From: Planctomycetota bacterium
GTDB lineage: Bacteria; Planctomycetota; UBA1135; GCA-002748355
NCBI GenBank assembly: GCA_020426005.1
Contig: JAGQQW010000004.1
Coordinates: forward strand, 1 to 64,000
Length of the DNA stretch: 64,000 bases
Direction: 5' to 3'
A program made the translations under genes and the position numbers. The notes beneath the pieces were generated by a model that saw only the letters and a program-made list of their open reading frames with translations, had not been told where the DNA came from and made no database searches. Below are positions 56,156-64,000 of the stretch, piece by piece (positions within the stretch are counted from its first letter, which is position 1; the number at the start of each line of letters is the position of its first letter).

Positions 56156-56581
56156 TCACCGGGCATCGGAATCGGTGGTTTCGACGATCTCGTGGCGCGC
56201 GTAGCCGGAAGGGTGTTCCTGACCTCCCCCGGCGATTTCCGAGAGATAGAACCGCTGCACGACCACGCGCCTCAGGACGTCCGCAGATTCGACCGGGCGG
56301 TATTCGAGGACGAAGACCCGGTCCAAGATCTCTCGCTCCCACTTCCCGCTGCGCCGCGTTCGCTCATGGTAGGCCGTCATTTTGGCCTCCAGGTCGTCGG
56401 CCGGCCGTGCCAAGTCGTTGTTCACCTCCAACCAATCGGCGACCGGGATTCCGTCGAGTCGGACAGGTTGCCCGTCGAGCTCGAACCAACCGCGGCGAAC
56501 GAACCTGGTTTCGCGCAAACACGCATACGTGATTGCAGCGGCGACGCCGCAGCCGACGAAGAAGCAGAGCAACGCACGCAT
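56156..56581 (-). CDS. Small membrane-anchored protein, paralogue of 55011-55475
   Basis: A 141-residue protein. ATG 56581 starts MRALLCFFVGCGVAAAITYA, a single N-terminal helix. The rest carries RGWFELDGQPVRLDGIPVAD, W-LEVNNDLARPADDLEAK, and DRVFVLEYRPVESADVLRR. The motif order matches the 55011-55475 product. It is the first gene of the three-gene unit that has a DUF2306 membrane protein in the middle. No known family; function unknown. Confidence 0.65.
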   Translation of the reverse strand: MRALLCFFVGCGVAAAITYACLRETRFVRRGWFELDGQPVRLDGIPVADWLEVNNDLARPADDLEAKMTAYHERTRRSGKWEREILDRVFVLEYRPVESADVLRRVVVQRFYLSEIAGGGQEHPSGYARHEIVETTDSDAR

Positions 56582-56731
56582 TCGAGGTCCTCCCTGCCGG
56601 CCGTGCCCCATCGTGGAGCAGCCCAACCAGAAAACGGTAGCCGGTAGTGGCGGCGTGCGACAGACGTAGGAGGGATTCGGGCGTCAGCGAGTCCCCTCGG
56701 GACGTGCGGAGATGATGCCACGCGTGTCAAA

Positions 56732-57616
56732 TCAGCGGCTCTGCTTCCAAGTGAAGTCGCAACGCCACGTCTGCGACGTGCTCGTCACGGTCTCACCTCG
56801 GAGACGGACGAGGGTCGTTCGCTCGCGAACGATAGTGAACGGACGTCGGTCCTTGCCATGACTCACGCAGTCGAGTTTCTCCGTCGCGGACAACTCGCTC
56901 ACGAAGTCCGCGGGGAGCTTTCGATCCGCACGCGCGCAGCTCCGCGCGAATGCCGCCGTGTAGGCCTCACGTGCCGCGTCCGAACGCAACTCGGTCGTAC
57001 TCGACAGATGCACTGCGCCGCGTCGCTCGCGCGCCGGGCCATGATGCGCGGTCACGCACAGCGCCGGAAGTTCGAGAGCATCGACCTGGAACGTCGTCGC
57101 TTGGACGCGACGCTGCCATGCCGCGAGCGGTGCGCTGGTCCACGCAGAGATCCAAGTGCGACAGACGTCCTCCGCGCGCTGCGTGCAGTCCGCGTCCGGG
57201 ATCGCGCTCGCCGGGACGCGGATTGGACGAGCAGCCTCGATCTTGCGCAAGGCTCTCGCTGGCGCGTTCCCGCCCACCTCGAGCCACAACCACGCGTTGT
57301 CGTCGAGGAGTCTCCCCGACGCCGAGACGAGGAGCGACAACTCGGTTCCCTGGCCGCGCGGTCGCGGGAGGATGGACACCCGCATCGCATCGCCCTCGCG
57401 CGTCGCTCGCACATCGTAGTTCCGCTCTTGCGTCGACACCTTCGTGACGAAGGTCTCCCGCACCGTCGCTTCGCACGGGAGAGGCCACGGGAACTCAAGA
57501 TCTGCAGCCATCGACCGATCGACCTCGAGCCTGATGCGATCCACGTCATGTGTCGCAGCAACAGCACACGCGAAACAGAGCACAATCGGACTCCATCTCA
57601 TCCTGGGCATCCTCAT
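56732..57616 (-). CDS. Secreted protein of unknown function, paralogue of 57694-58755
   Basis: A 294-residue protein. Possible ATG starts are 57616, 57610 and 57601; all lead into RWSPIVLCFACAVAATHD, a short signal peptide. The mature part has FPWPLPCEATVRETFVTK and NYDVRATREGDAMRVSILP, then an alpha/beta middle with DCTQRAEDVCRTWISAW and an all-beta end (SQTWRCDFTWK). The FPWPLP...V-x-E...V segment and overall plan match the longer upstream protein at 57694, so the two are read as distant paralogues. No family or catalytic site recognised. Confidence 0.6.
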   Translation of the reverse strand: MRMPRMRWSPIVLCFACAVAATHDVDRIRLEVDRSMAADLEFPWPLPCEATVRETFVTKVSTQERNYDVRATREGDAMRVSILPRPRGQGTELSLLVSASGRLLDDNAWLWLEVGGNAPARALRKIEAARPIRVPASAIPDADCTQRAEDVCRTWISAWTSAPLAAWQRRVQATTFQVDALELPALCVTAHHGPARERRGAVHLSSTTELRSDAAREAYTAAFARSCARADRKLPADFVSELSATEKLDCVSHGKDRRPFTIVRERTTLVRLRGETVTSTSQTWRCDFTWKQSR

Positions 57617-57693
57617 CGAAGAAGTGTGGCAGCAGCGCGTTCCGTGTCGAGCTGTGCACATCGAGGAGCGGTACTCCCCTCGCGCCATCGGCA

Positions 57694-58755
57694 TCACTCC
57701 TTCCAGTCGAACTCGTACACCCGACGCTCGAAAAATCGCTGCGATGCCGCGCCTTCGATCTCGACGACATGATTCTTCGTCGTGCTCGCCGAGAGTGGGC
57801 GCAGGTTGCCGAGCTGGGTGACGACTTCGACGCTCGTGCGAATGTCGATCTTCTTGACCTTGTCCGGATCGAAGTCCTTGGCTTCGGGGCTGTGTTTCAT
57901 CGACGAAGCGAAGAGCTGCGCGAGATAGTCCGCGTACGCCTTGCACGCCTCGGGTCCCGTGGCGAGCGTCACGGTTCGCAATTTGACGTAGCCGTCCTTG
58001 CCGCCGGCCTCCTTGGGGTCGACCGGGCCGAGATTCTGCGCGATCAACTTGGCCGGCATCGCGAACGAACCGAGCGGCAACTTCGTCGCCAGCTCACGCT
58101 GCTTGCCATTCGGAACGTCCCACTGGTTCCATCCCCCCACCCAAGCGTTCCAGAACTGACCGGCTGACGCTTCGAGCGTCGCGCGCATCGACGGCGATTC
58201 GAGGGCCGCCCGCATCTGCGCGGCTTTCGCGTCGCCGTGCGCGCCGTCGGATTTCGAGAGTTCGGTGACGACTCGACGGATCGTCTCGTCCATCCCGATC
58301 GTGCCAACGTAGTTGCCGCGCGCGTCGACGATCAGGTCCGGAATCGCTGCGGCCATCGCGAGTGCGGGAGCGAGCTGCTCGCGCACCGCCGGCTGCTCGA
58401 GGTCCACGCCATCGATCTTCACGAACTCGAACGAACGAAGAGAGACGAGCAACTCGTTCGCCGTCGCGTCGTCGCCAGCCTCGTCCTTCGACACCTCCCT
58501 CGGACGCAGTTGCACTTGGTAGCGCATGTGCATCGTCTTGCCCTTCTTCGTCGTGTGCTCGGTCACGGTCACCGATCCCGGTACCGGCCAGTCGAACGTC
58601 GGTTGCGTCGCGGCCTGCGTCGCGTCGGGCGCCTTCGTCGCCGGAGACTCGCCTTGCGCTCGAACTCCAGTCGTGACGAGCGCGAACGCCATGACATAGC
58701 AAGTGGGCGAGATCGAAACGGTGCGATGGGACGACAGGCGCGAGCGGTGCATCAT
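57694..58755 (-). CDS. Secreted protein of unknown function, paralogue of 56732-57616
   Basis: A 353-residue protein. ATG 58755 (MMHRSRLSSHRTVSI) leads into a signal peptide, CYVMAFALVTTGVRAQG. The mature part begins TFDWPVPGSVTVTEHTTKKG and continues with MHMRYQVQLRPREV. A central helical region (MRAALESPSMRATLEASAGQ) is followed by FWNAWVGGWNQWDVPNGKQ and beta strands to the end. The middle resembles DUF6263-like or lipoprotein-like beta proteins only loosely; I do not assign it. It is divergent from the methionine aminopeptidase gene over 156 bp, and its paralogue follows 77 bp downstream. Confidence 0.6.
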   Translation of the reverse strand: MMHRSRLSSHRTVSISPTCYVMAFALVTTGVRAQGESPATKAPDATQAATQPTFDWPVPGSVTVTEHTTKKGKTMHMRYQVQLRPREVSKDEAGDDATANELLVSLRSFEFVKIDGVDLEQPAVREQLAPALAMAAAIPDLIVDARGNYVGTIGMDETIRRVVTELSKSDGAHGDAKAAQMRAALESPSMRATLEASAGQFWNAWVGGWNQWDVPNGKQRELATKLPLGSFAMPAKLIAQNLGPVDPKEAGGKDGYVKLRTVTLATGPEACKAYADYLAQLFASSMKHSPEAKDFDPDKVKKIDIRTSVEVVTQLGNLRPLSASTTKNHVVEIEGAASQRFFERRVYEFDWKE

Positions 58756-58911
58756 GGTCCCGATTCGAACACAGATGGCCTTGGAGGGACAGTCGAGGCC
58801 GCCTTGCGTCGTCGAAATCCGTCCTGAGTCGCCTCGCACTGGGCTGGACTGGCGATTTCACCCACTCGGAACATGACCGCGCTTTCCGGGCGCTGTTATG
58901 CTCCGCCGTCC

Positions 58912-59814
58912 ATGGCCGTCATCGACTACGACAAGTTTCGCGAAGCGGGACGCATCGCTGCTGCAGCTCGCGAACATGCCAAAGCCCTGATCACGCCCGG
59001 ACGCCTGATGCGCGAGGTCGTCGAAGCCTGCGAAGCGAAGATCTTCGAACTCGGCGGTGAGCTCGCGTTTCCGGCCCAGATCTCGAAGAACCACGTCGCG
59101 GCCCACTACTGCCCCCCGCCCGACGACACGACGATCATCGAGGATGGCGACATCCTCAAGCTCGACTGCGGCGTGCACGTCGACGGCTACGTCGCCGACA
59201 ACGCGGTCACGGTCGACCTGCGTGACGGACCCGACGGCGCGCTCGCGAGCGCATCGCGCATGGCGCTCGAGAACGTCATCGCGATGATCGGGCCGGGCGT
59301 CGCCGTTCGCGACATCGGCAAGACGATCCAGGACACGATCGAGAGCATGGGGCTCAAACCGGTGTTCAACCTCACCGGGCACGGAGTCGCGCGCTGGGTC
59401 ATCCACTGCGCCCCGTCGATCCCCAACTACGACGACCAGCGCAAGGGCACCATCAAGCCAGGCCAGGTCATCGCATGCGAGCCGTTCGCGAGCGACGGTC
59501 GCGGCTATATCGAAGAAGTCGGCGAGCCCGAGGTCTTCCAGCAGAGCCGGCCACTCAAGATGCGCGACAAGCTTCCGTCACGCATCGAAGAGGCACTCGA
59601 AGCGTTCCGTCGGTTGCCGTTCGCGCGTCGGGACCTGATGCGCTTCTTCGAGGACGAGAAGGAGTCGGAAGAGACGCTGCGCTTCTTGCGCAAGAAGCGC
59701 CTCCTCACCGAGTACCCGCCGCTCGCCGAGAAGAAGGGCACCCGCATCAGTCAGCACGAGCACACGATCCTCATCACCGAAACCGGCGCCGAGGTCACGA
59801 CCCTCAGCGCCTGA
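58912..59814 (+). CDS. map: Type II (archaeal-type) methionine aminopeptidase
   Basis: A 300-residue M24 enzyme that removes the initiator Met from new proteins. The start MAVIDYDKFREAGRIA matches family N-termini. Metal ligands: Asp85 (LKLDCGVHVDG), Asp96 (ADNAVT), His157 (NLTGHG), Glu190 (ACEPFASDGRG), Glu283 (QHEHTILITE); His65 (AAHY) is the substrate His. Between His157 and Glu190 and from 200 to 275 it carries the helical insertion of type II enzymes (RRLPFARRDLMRF). Bacteria normally use type I, so this resembles archaeal MetAP. Convergent with the dehydrogenase gene at 12 bp. Confidence 0.92.
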   Translation: MAVIDYDKFREAGRIAAAAREHAKALITPGRLMREVVEACEAKIFELGGELAFPAQISKNHVAAHYCPPPDDTTIIEDGDILKLDCGVHVDGYVADNAVTVDLRDGPDGALASASRMALENVIAMIGPGVAVRDIGKTIQDTIESMGLKPVFNLTGHGVARWVIHCAPSIPNYDDQRKGTIKPGQVIACEPFASDGRGYIEEVGEPEVFQQSRPLKMRDKLPSRIEEALEAFRRLPFARRDLMRFFEDEKESEETLRFLRKKRLLTEYPPLAEKKGTRISQHEHTILITETGAEVTTLSA

Positions 59815-59837
59815 TCACGAACGCGGTCAGTTCGTGA
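59815..59837. terminator. Perfect 8-bp hairpin between convergent genes
   Basis: TCACGAAC (59815-59822) pairs with GTTCGTGA (59830-59837) around a 7-nt loop. It fills the 12-bp gap between two convergent genes and includes the stop of the dehydrogenase gene. There is no T-run, so a bidirectional terminator is only a suggestion. Confidence 0.4.
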
Positions 59838-60891
59838 CGTGCTCGCGGCGCCCTTCGGCGAGGATCTCGAGCGCGCGGCGGTGTGCGGCTTCGGCCGTCG
59901 AGATGTGTTCGCGTTCGCTGAGTTCGAAGATCTCTTCGAGCGCATCGGGAATGCGACGGACGCGTTCGAGACTCTTGGCCTCGTCGTAGCCACCGGGCAT
60001 GAGCTCGACCGCGACGTTGATGATGCCACCTGCGTTGATGACGTAGTCGGGAGCGTAGAGGATGCCTCGCTGGCGCACGAGGTCGCCGTGTTCGAGCGTC
60101 GCGAGCTGGTTGTTGGCACAACCCGCGATGACTTTGCAGCGAAGGGCCGGAATCGTCTCGTCGTTGAGGATCGCACCGAGTGCGCACGGAGCGAGAACGT
60201 CGCAGTCGGCACTGAGCACGTCGTCGTCGTGCAAGATCTCGGCGTCGAGTTCCTTCGCGAGTTGCTCGGCGCGCTCGACGTTCATGTCGTAGATCGACAG
60301 GTGTGCACCGAGTTCGCGGAGTTCGCGAGCCATGATCGACCCGACTGCGCCAACGCCCTGCAGGACGATGTGCTTGCCGGAGACCGAGTCCCCGTCGAAC
60401 GCGCGTTCGACGCACTTCTGGATCCCCAGTACGCAACCGCGCGCGGTGTACGGGCTCGGGTTGCCCGACGAGCCGGACGCCCGCGACAGCCCGGTCACGT
60501 AGCGCGTCTCCTGACGCACGATCTCGAGGTCCTCGATCGACGTGTTGACGTCTTCGGCGGTGATGTAGAGCCCACCGAGGTGATCGATGAAGCGCCCCAT
60601 CGCGCGATAGAGCTTCTCGGACTTGATGGTCTTCGGATCGCCGATGATGACGCTCTTGCCACCGCCGAGCCCCGTATGCGCGATCGCAGATTTGAAGGTC
60701 ATTCCCTTCGAGAGCCGCAGGACGTCGGTGAGGGCCGCCTCCTCGCTCTTGTAGGGCCACATGCGCATGCCGCCCAGGGCCGGGCCGAGTGTCGTGTCGT
60801 GCACCGCGATCAACGCGTGGAGCTGGGACTCGGGATCTTTGGCAACGACTACCTTCTCGTAGTCGTCGATGGGCAACTCGCGGATTTCCAT
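59827..60891 (-). CDS. Leucine dehydrogenase-like Glu/Leu/Phe/Val dehydrogenase
   Basis: A 354-residue NAD-dependent amino-acid dehydrogenase. ATG 60891 (MEIRELPIDDYEKVVVAKD) is the usual start; a longer frame upstream is not conserved. The substrate site has LGPALGGMRMWPYKSEEAAL, Lys67 (FKSA) and catalytic Lys79 (LGGGKSVI). The Rossmann motif is GVGAVG (179-184). YITAEDVNTSIEDL and VINAGGIINVAVEL are typical of leucine dehydrogenases. It would deaminate branched-chain amino acids oxidatively; other branched or aromatic substrates remain possible. Convergent with the aminopeptidase gene and 218 bp after topA. Confidence 0.88.
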   Translation of the reverse strand: MEIRELPIDDYEKVVVAKDPESQLHALIAVHDTTLGPALGGMRMWPYKSEEAALTDVLRLSKGMTFKSAIAHTGLGGGKSVIIGDPKTIKSEKLYRAMGRFIDHLGGLYITAEDVNTSIEDLEIVRQETRYVTGLSRASGSSGNPSPYTARGCVLGIQKCVERAFDGDSVSGKHIVLQGVGAVGSIMARELRELGAHLSIYDMNVERAEQLAKELDAEILHDDDVLSADCDVLAPCALGAILNDETIPALRCKVIAGCANNQLATLEHGDLVRQRGILYAPDYVINAGGIINVAVELMPGGYDEAKSLERVRRIPDALEEIFELSEREHISTAEAAHRRALEILAEGRREHVTN

Positions 60892-61109
60892 GCGGAGGCG
60901 AAGTTCGTAAGGGTCACCCGGGGCGCGGCGCGGCCGCGACCGGTCGGAACACGCCCGCGCCAGAGGCCCGGACGATCGAGGGGCGGAGATTCTACGGAAG
61001 CGGTGCCAGCACGGGAAGCACGAGGCTGAGCTCGCCCCGGGGACACCATGCAAACACGCTCGCAGACGACACTTACGATTCCGTGAAGTCGACGAGCGGA
61101 GCCGTGATC

Positions 61110-63827
61110 TCAGGCGCTCGGCTTCTTCTTCGACGAGCCCGACTTCTTCTTCGCGGGGGCCTTCTTCTTGGCCGTCGTCTTCTTCGCCGTCGAGGACTTC
61201 GCCGAGGCCTTCGTACCGGCCTTCTTCGATGCCGCCTTCTTGGCCTTCTTCTTCTTTTTCTTCGGGCCTGCGGCCGCACGCGCGGCGATCAGTTCGAGCG
61301 CCAAGTCGAGCGTGACTTCGTCGACGCTCGTGCCACGAGGAAGCGACGCGTGCGTCGTGCCGTCGGTCACGTACGGGCCGAAGCGCCCTTCGAGCAGCTT
61401 GATCTCGTCGCCGCTCTCGGGGTGCTTGCCACAAACCTTGAGCGGCTCGCGACGAGCCGCCGTGCGTCCGCGACGCTGTTTGGGTTGCGCCAGCAACTTC
61501 AACGCCTCGTCGAGGGTCACCCTCAGCGGTGAGAGTTCGGCGGGAAGCGAACGCGTCTCTTTTTCGGCGTAGACGTACGGGCCGTAGCGACCATTGTTGG
61601 CGAAGACGTCCGCGTCGGTGCCCGGCTGCTTCCCGAGGAGTCGCGGAAGCGACAGGAGCCCGAGCGCTTCGTCGAGCGTGATCGTCTCGATCTCCATGCC
61701 GGCGAGGAGCGACGCCATCTTGGGCTTGTCCTCACCTTCGATCATGTCGCCGAGTTGCACGTACGGGCCGAAGCGACCGGTCTTGGCGTACACAGGGAGC
61801 CCGCTGTCCGGCTCGTTACCGATCACGCGCGGCCCCGCCTCCGCCTTCTGCAGCAGGTCGATCGCTTTCTCGAGCGTGAGTTCATCGGGCGCGATGTCGT
61901 CGGCGATCGAGGCACGCACGTCCCCCATCGACAAGAACGGCCCGTACCGCCCGACACGCACCTCGACGATCGTCCCGTCGTGCTCGCCGAGCGTGATACC
62001 GCAGACTTCTCGCGGATCGATCTTCTCGACGACCGAGGCGAGCTTCGAACGCAGGCCGAGGCTGCCGTTCCCGTTGTAGAAGCGCTCGAGGTAGTCCTTG
62101 TTGTCGATCTCGCCGAGCGAGATCTTGTCGAGGTCGTCCTCCATCGAGGCCGTGAAGCCGTAGTCGACGAGATCGGTGAGCCAGCCCTCCATCAGCTTCG
62201 TGACCGCGAACGCGGTCCACGTCGGACAGAGCGCGTTGCCGAGCTTGCGGACGTATTCGCGCCGCAGGATGGTCTCGATGATCGACGCGTAGGTACTCGG
62301 ACGACCGATGCCGCGCGCTTCGAGTTCGCGCACGAGACTGGCTTCGGTGAGGCGCGCCGGTGGCTGCGTGGTGTGGTCCTTCGCGTCGAGCCCGAGCAAC
62401 TTCAAGGCATCTCCAGGACGCATCTTGGGCAACCGCTTCTCGGCTTCGTCACCGCTGTCTGCAGCGGCGTGACGATCGTAGGCCGCGAGGAACCCGGGGA
62501 ACTCGATCACCTTGCCCCCCACCTGGAACGTCGCGTCATCGACTTGGATCTCGACGCTCACGCGGGTTCCCTTCGCGTCCTTCATCTGGCTCGCGACGGT
62601 GCGGCGCCAGATCAGGTCGTAGAGGCGGCCGGCATCGGTGCCGAGCGACTTCGCCACGACGTCGGTATCGGTGAACCCCTGAGCGCCCGCAGGCCGGATC
62701 GCCTCGTGCGCCTCTTGGGCGTTCTTGACCTTGCTCTTGTAGGAACGCGGCGCGTCGGGAAGCGAATCCTTGCCGAAGCGCTGCGAGATCACCTCGCGAG
62801 CGTTGCGCAACGCTTCTTCGCTCAGCGTCGTCGAATCGGTTCGCATGTAGGTGATGAAGCCGTTCTCGTACAGCCGTTGCGCGAGGTCCATCGTTCGCCG
62901 CGCGCTGTAGCGCAACCGACGGTTGGCCTCCTGCTGGAGGGTCGACGTCGTGAACGGCGCCTGCGGACGCTCGGTGAACGGCTTCTCCTCGACCGAAGCG
63001 ACGCTTGGCTCGGCGTTCTCGATGCGTGCGAGCAGATCGCGCGCGGCCTTCTCATCGAGGAGAACAGGCGCCTGACCGTCGACCTCCTTGAGCTTGCCGG
63101 TCGTCGGTTCGAAGTCCTTCCCGGTCGCGATGCGACGCCCAGAGACCTTGGTCAGCGTCGCGTCGAAGGGCTTCGCGTCCGGATCTTGCGGCGCCGAGAA
63201 CGACCCGACGAGATCCCAGAACGTCGCCTTGCGGAACGCCATCCGCGCGCGCTCACGTTCGACGATCAGGCGCACCGCGACGCTCTGCACGCGTCCGGCC
63301 GACAGGCGCGGTTTCACCTTCTTCCACAGGAGCGGCGACACCTCGTAGCCATAGAGCCGGTCGAGGATGCGCCGCGTCTCCTGCGCACGCACGAGGTCCT
63401 CGTCGATGTCCCGCACCGCGTCGAGCGCATCGTGGATCGCCTTCTTCGTGATCTCGTGGAAGACGAGCCGCTTGTACGGAACGTTCGGCCGCAACACCTC
63501 CTTGAGGTGCCACGAAATGGACTCCCCTTCGCGGTCCTCGTCGGTCGCGAGGTAGAGGCTGTCGCTGTCGGCGAGCAGGGCTTTGAGCTTCTTGATCTGG
63601 TCCTTCTTGCTCGAAGGCACGACATAGAGCGGCTCGAAGTCGTTCTCGATGTTGACGCCGAGACGTGCCCAGGGCTCCTTCTTGTACTTCGCGGGGATCT
63701 CGGAGGCCGACTCGGGCAGATCCCGGATGTGTCCAATGCTCGCTTCGACGTGATAGCCGTCACCCAGGAAGCGCGCGAGCGTGCGCGCCTTGGCGGGTGA
63801 TTCGACGATGACCAGGGCTTTGGGCAT
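61110..63827 (-). CDS. topA: DNA topoisomerase I, type IA
   Basis: A 905-residue topoisomerase that relaxes negative supercoils. ATG 63827 starts MPKALVIVESPAKARTLARF. The Toprim domain holds Glu9 and the DxDxE triad (ATDEDREGE, 96-100). The cleavage domain has the active Tyr327 in FITYMRTDST, with RLSAGRVQSVAVRLI before it. From about residue 590 there are four or five C-terminal repeats of Toprim_Crpt type (GRYGPFLSMGD, GRFGPYVQLGD, NGRYGPYVYAE, GRFGPYVTDGT) instead of the four-Cys zinc fingers of E. coli TopA. The last ~52 residues are a Lys/Ala-rich, histone-H1-like tail. No Cys4 zinc motif was seen. Essential core gene; alone on the minus strand. Confidence 0.97.
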   Translation of the reverse strand: MPKALVIVESPAKARTLARFLGDGYHVEASIGHIRDLPESASEIPAKYKKEPWARLGVNIENDFEPLYVVPSSKKDQIKKLKALLADSDSLYLATDEDREGESISWHLKEVLRPNVPYKRLVFHEITKKAIHDALDAVRDIDEDLVRAQETRRILDRLYGYEVSPLLWKKVKPRLSAGRVQSVAVRLIVERERARMAFRKATFWDLVGSFSAPQDPDAKPFDATLTKVSGRRIATGKDFEPTTGKLKEVDGQAPVLLDEKAARDLLARIENAEPSVASVEEKPFTERPQAPFTTSTLQQEANRRLRYSARRTMDLAQRLYENGFITYMRTDSTTLSEEALRNAREVISQRFGKDSLPDAPRSYKSKVKNAQEAHEAIRPAGAQGFTDTDVVAKSLGTDAGRLYDLIWRRTVASQMKDAKGTRVSVEIQVDDATFQVGGKVIEFPGFLAAYDRHAAADSGDEAEKRLPKMRPGDALKLLGLDAKDHTTQPPARLTEASLVRELEARGIGRPSTYASIIETILRREYVRKLGNALCPTWTAFAVTKLMEGWLTDLVDYGFTASMEDDLDKISLGEIDNKDYLERFYNGNGSLGLRSKLASVVEKIDPREVCGITLGEHDGTIVEVRVGRYGPFLSMGDVRASIADDIAPDELTLEKAIDLLQKAEAGPRVIGNEPDSGLPVYAKTGRFGPYVQLGDMIEGEDKPKMASLLAGMEIETITLDEALGLLSLPRLLGKQPGTDADVFANNGRYGPYVYAEKETRSLPAELSPLRVTLDEALKLLAQPKQRRGRTAARREPLKVCGKHPESGDEIKLLEGRFGPYVTDGTTHASLPRGTSVDEVTLDLALELIAARAAAGPKKKKKKAKKAASKKAGTKASAKSSTAKKTTAKKKAPAKKKSGSSKKKPSA

Positions 63828-64000
63828 GTGTGCGACGACAGGAGGGTTCTCGATAGGCGCGGCGTCTCCGGGCGACCCGCATCGGGTCACGCCGGGGAGC
63901 GAAGGCGGCCGATGGTAGGAAGGAGCGTCGCGCGATTGCAAGGCAGCGTCGCCGGACACCCCTCGCGAACTTCAGGGCACCGAACCGCGATCCCCTCGTC

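Noticed and set aside
60892-61434. N-terminal extension of the leucine-dehydrogenase frame
   Set aside because: Runs antisense over the end of topA with low-complexity Arg-rich sequence; the family N-terminus begins at 60891.
61755-63800. 681-codon plus-strand open frame opposite topA
   Set aside because: topA has all catalytic motifs on the other strand. This frame shows only mirrored codon bias.

Overview
The window is GC-rich bacterial DNA that most resembles a member of the Planctomycetota. This is inferred from the gene mix, not from a marker gene. The signs are several very long secreted proteins built from Kelch, FG-GAP, ELWxxDGT, beta-helix and carboxypeptidase-regulatory-like modules; a BlaI/M56 pair; an ECF sigma factor facing a Ser/Thr kinase with WD40 repeats; a sulfatase; a mutarotase-symporter fusion; and many genes with weak Shine-Dalgarno sites. 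No tRNA, rRNA, CRISPR array or intact transposase was seen.

Layout. 1-4.3 kb: a small inverted-repeat element, a secreted Kelch protein, a palindromic element beside a degenerate copy of a gene tail, and a BlaI repressor coupled to an M56 peptidase that carries a LysM domain. 4.3-23.9 kb: an accessory island of secreted proteins. It has six large carboxypeptidase-regulatory-like proteins, three beta-helix proteins and one CARDB/FG-GAP protein. It contains an A-B-A'-B' duplication (8951-15834) and a tandem pair with almost identical N-terminal halves (18675-22522). 23.9-27.0 kb: an ankyrin protein, a lipoprotein and a DinG-type helicase. 27.0-33.3 kb: a sialic-acid-type catabolic cluster (AGE epimerase, mutarotase-Na+ symporter fusion, NanA-like lyase) with a divergent sulfatase. 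33.3-43.6 kb: FG-GAP proteins on either side of an AraC/GyrI operon and the kinase/ECF pair. 43.9-50.9 kb: two ELWxxDGT proteins, a DUF2256 mini-protein and a PhyH dioxygenase. 50.9-58.8 kb: a soluble double-PAS chemoreceptor, another CTD-bearing secreted protein, a DUF2007 protein and several unknown secreted or membrane proteins, including two paralogous pairs. 58.9-63.8 kb: core genes, namely an archaeal-type (type II) methionine aminopeptidase, a leucine-dehydrogenase-like enzyme and DNA topoisomerase I.

Main biological reading. Ten secreted proteins with unrelated N-terminal architectures (Kelch, beta-helix, FG-GAP, ELWxxDGT and others) end in a similar beta-rich C-terminal segment. Its pattern is an IP or LP motif, then L-x-G, an aromatic/Q motif and a terminal SN-x-(L/V/I) stretch. 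It could be a shared surface-sorting or anchoring module. The sialic-acid cluster next to a sulfatase suggests use of sulfated, sialic-acid-containing glycans.

Starts were chosen from signal peptides, family N-termini and any visible Shine-Dalgarno sequence. All percentages and motif counts are by eye.
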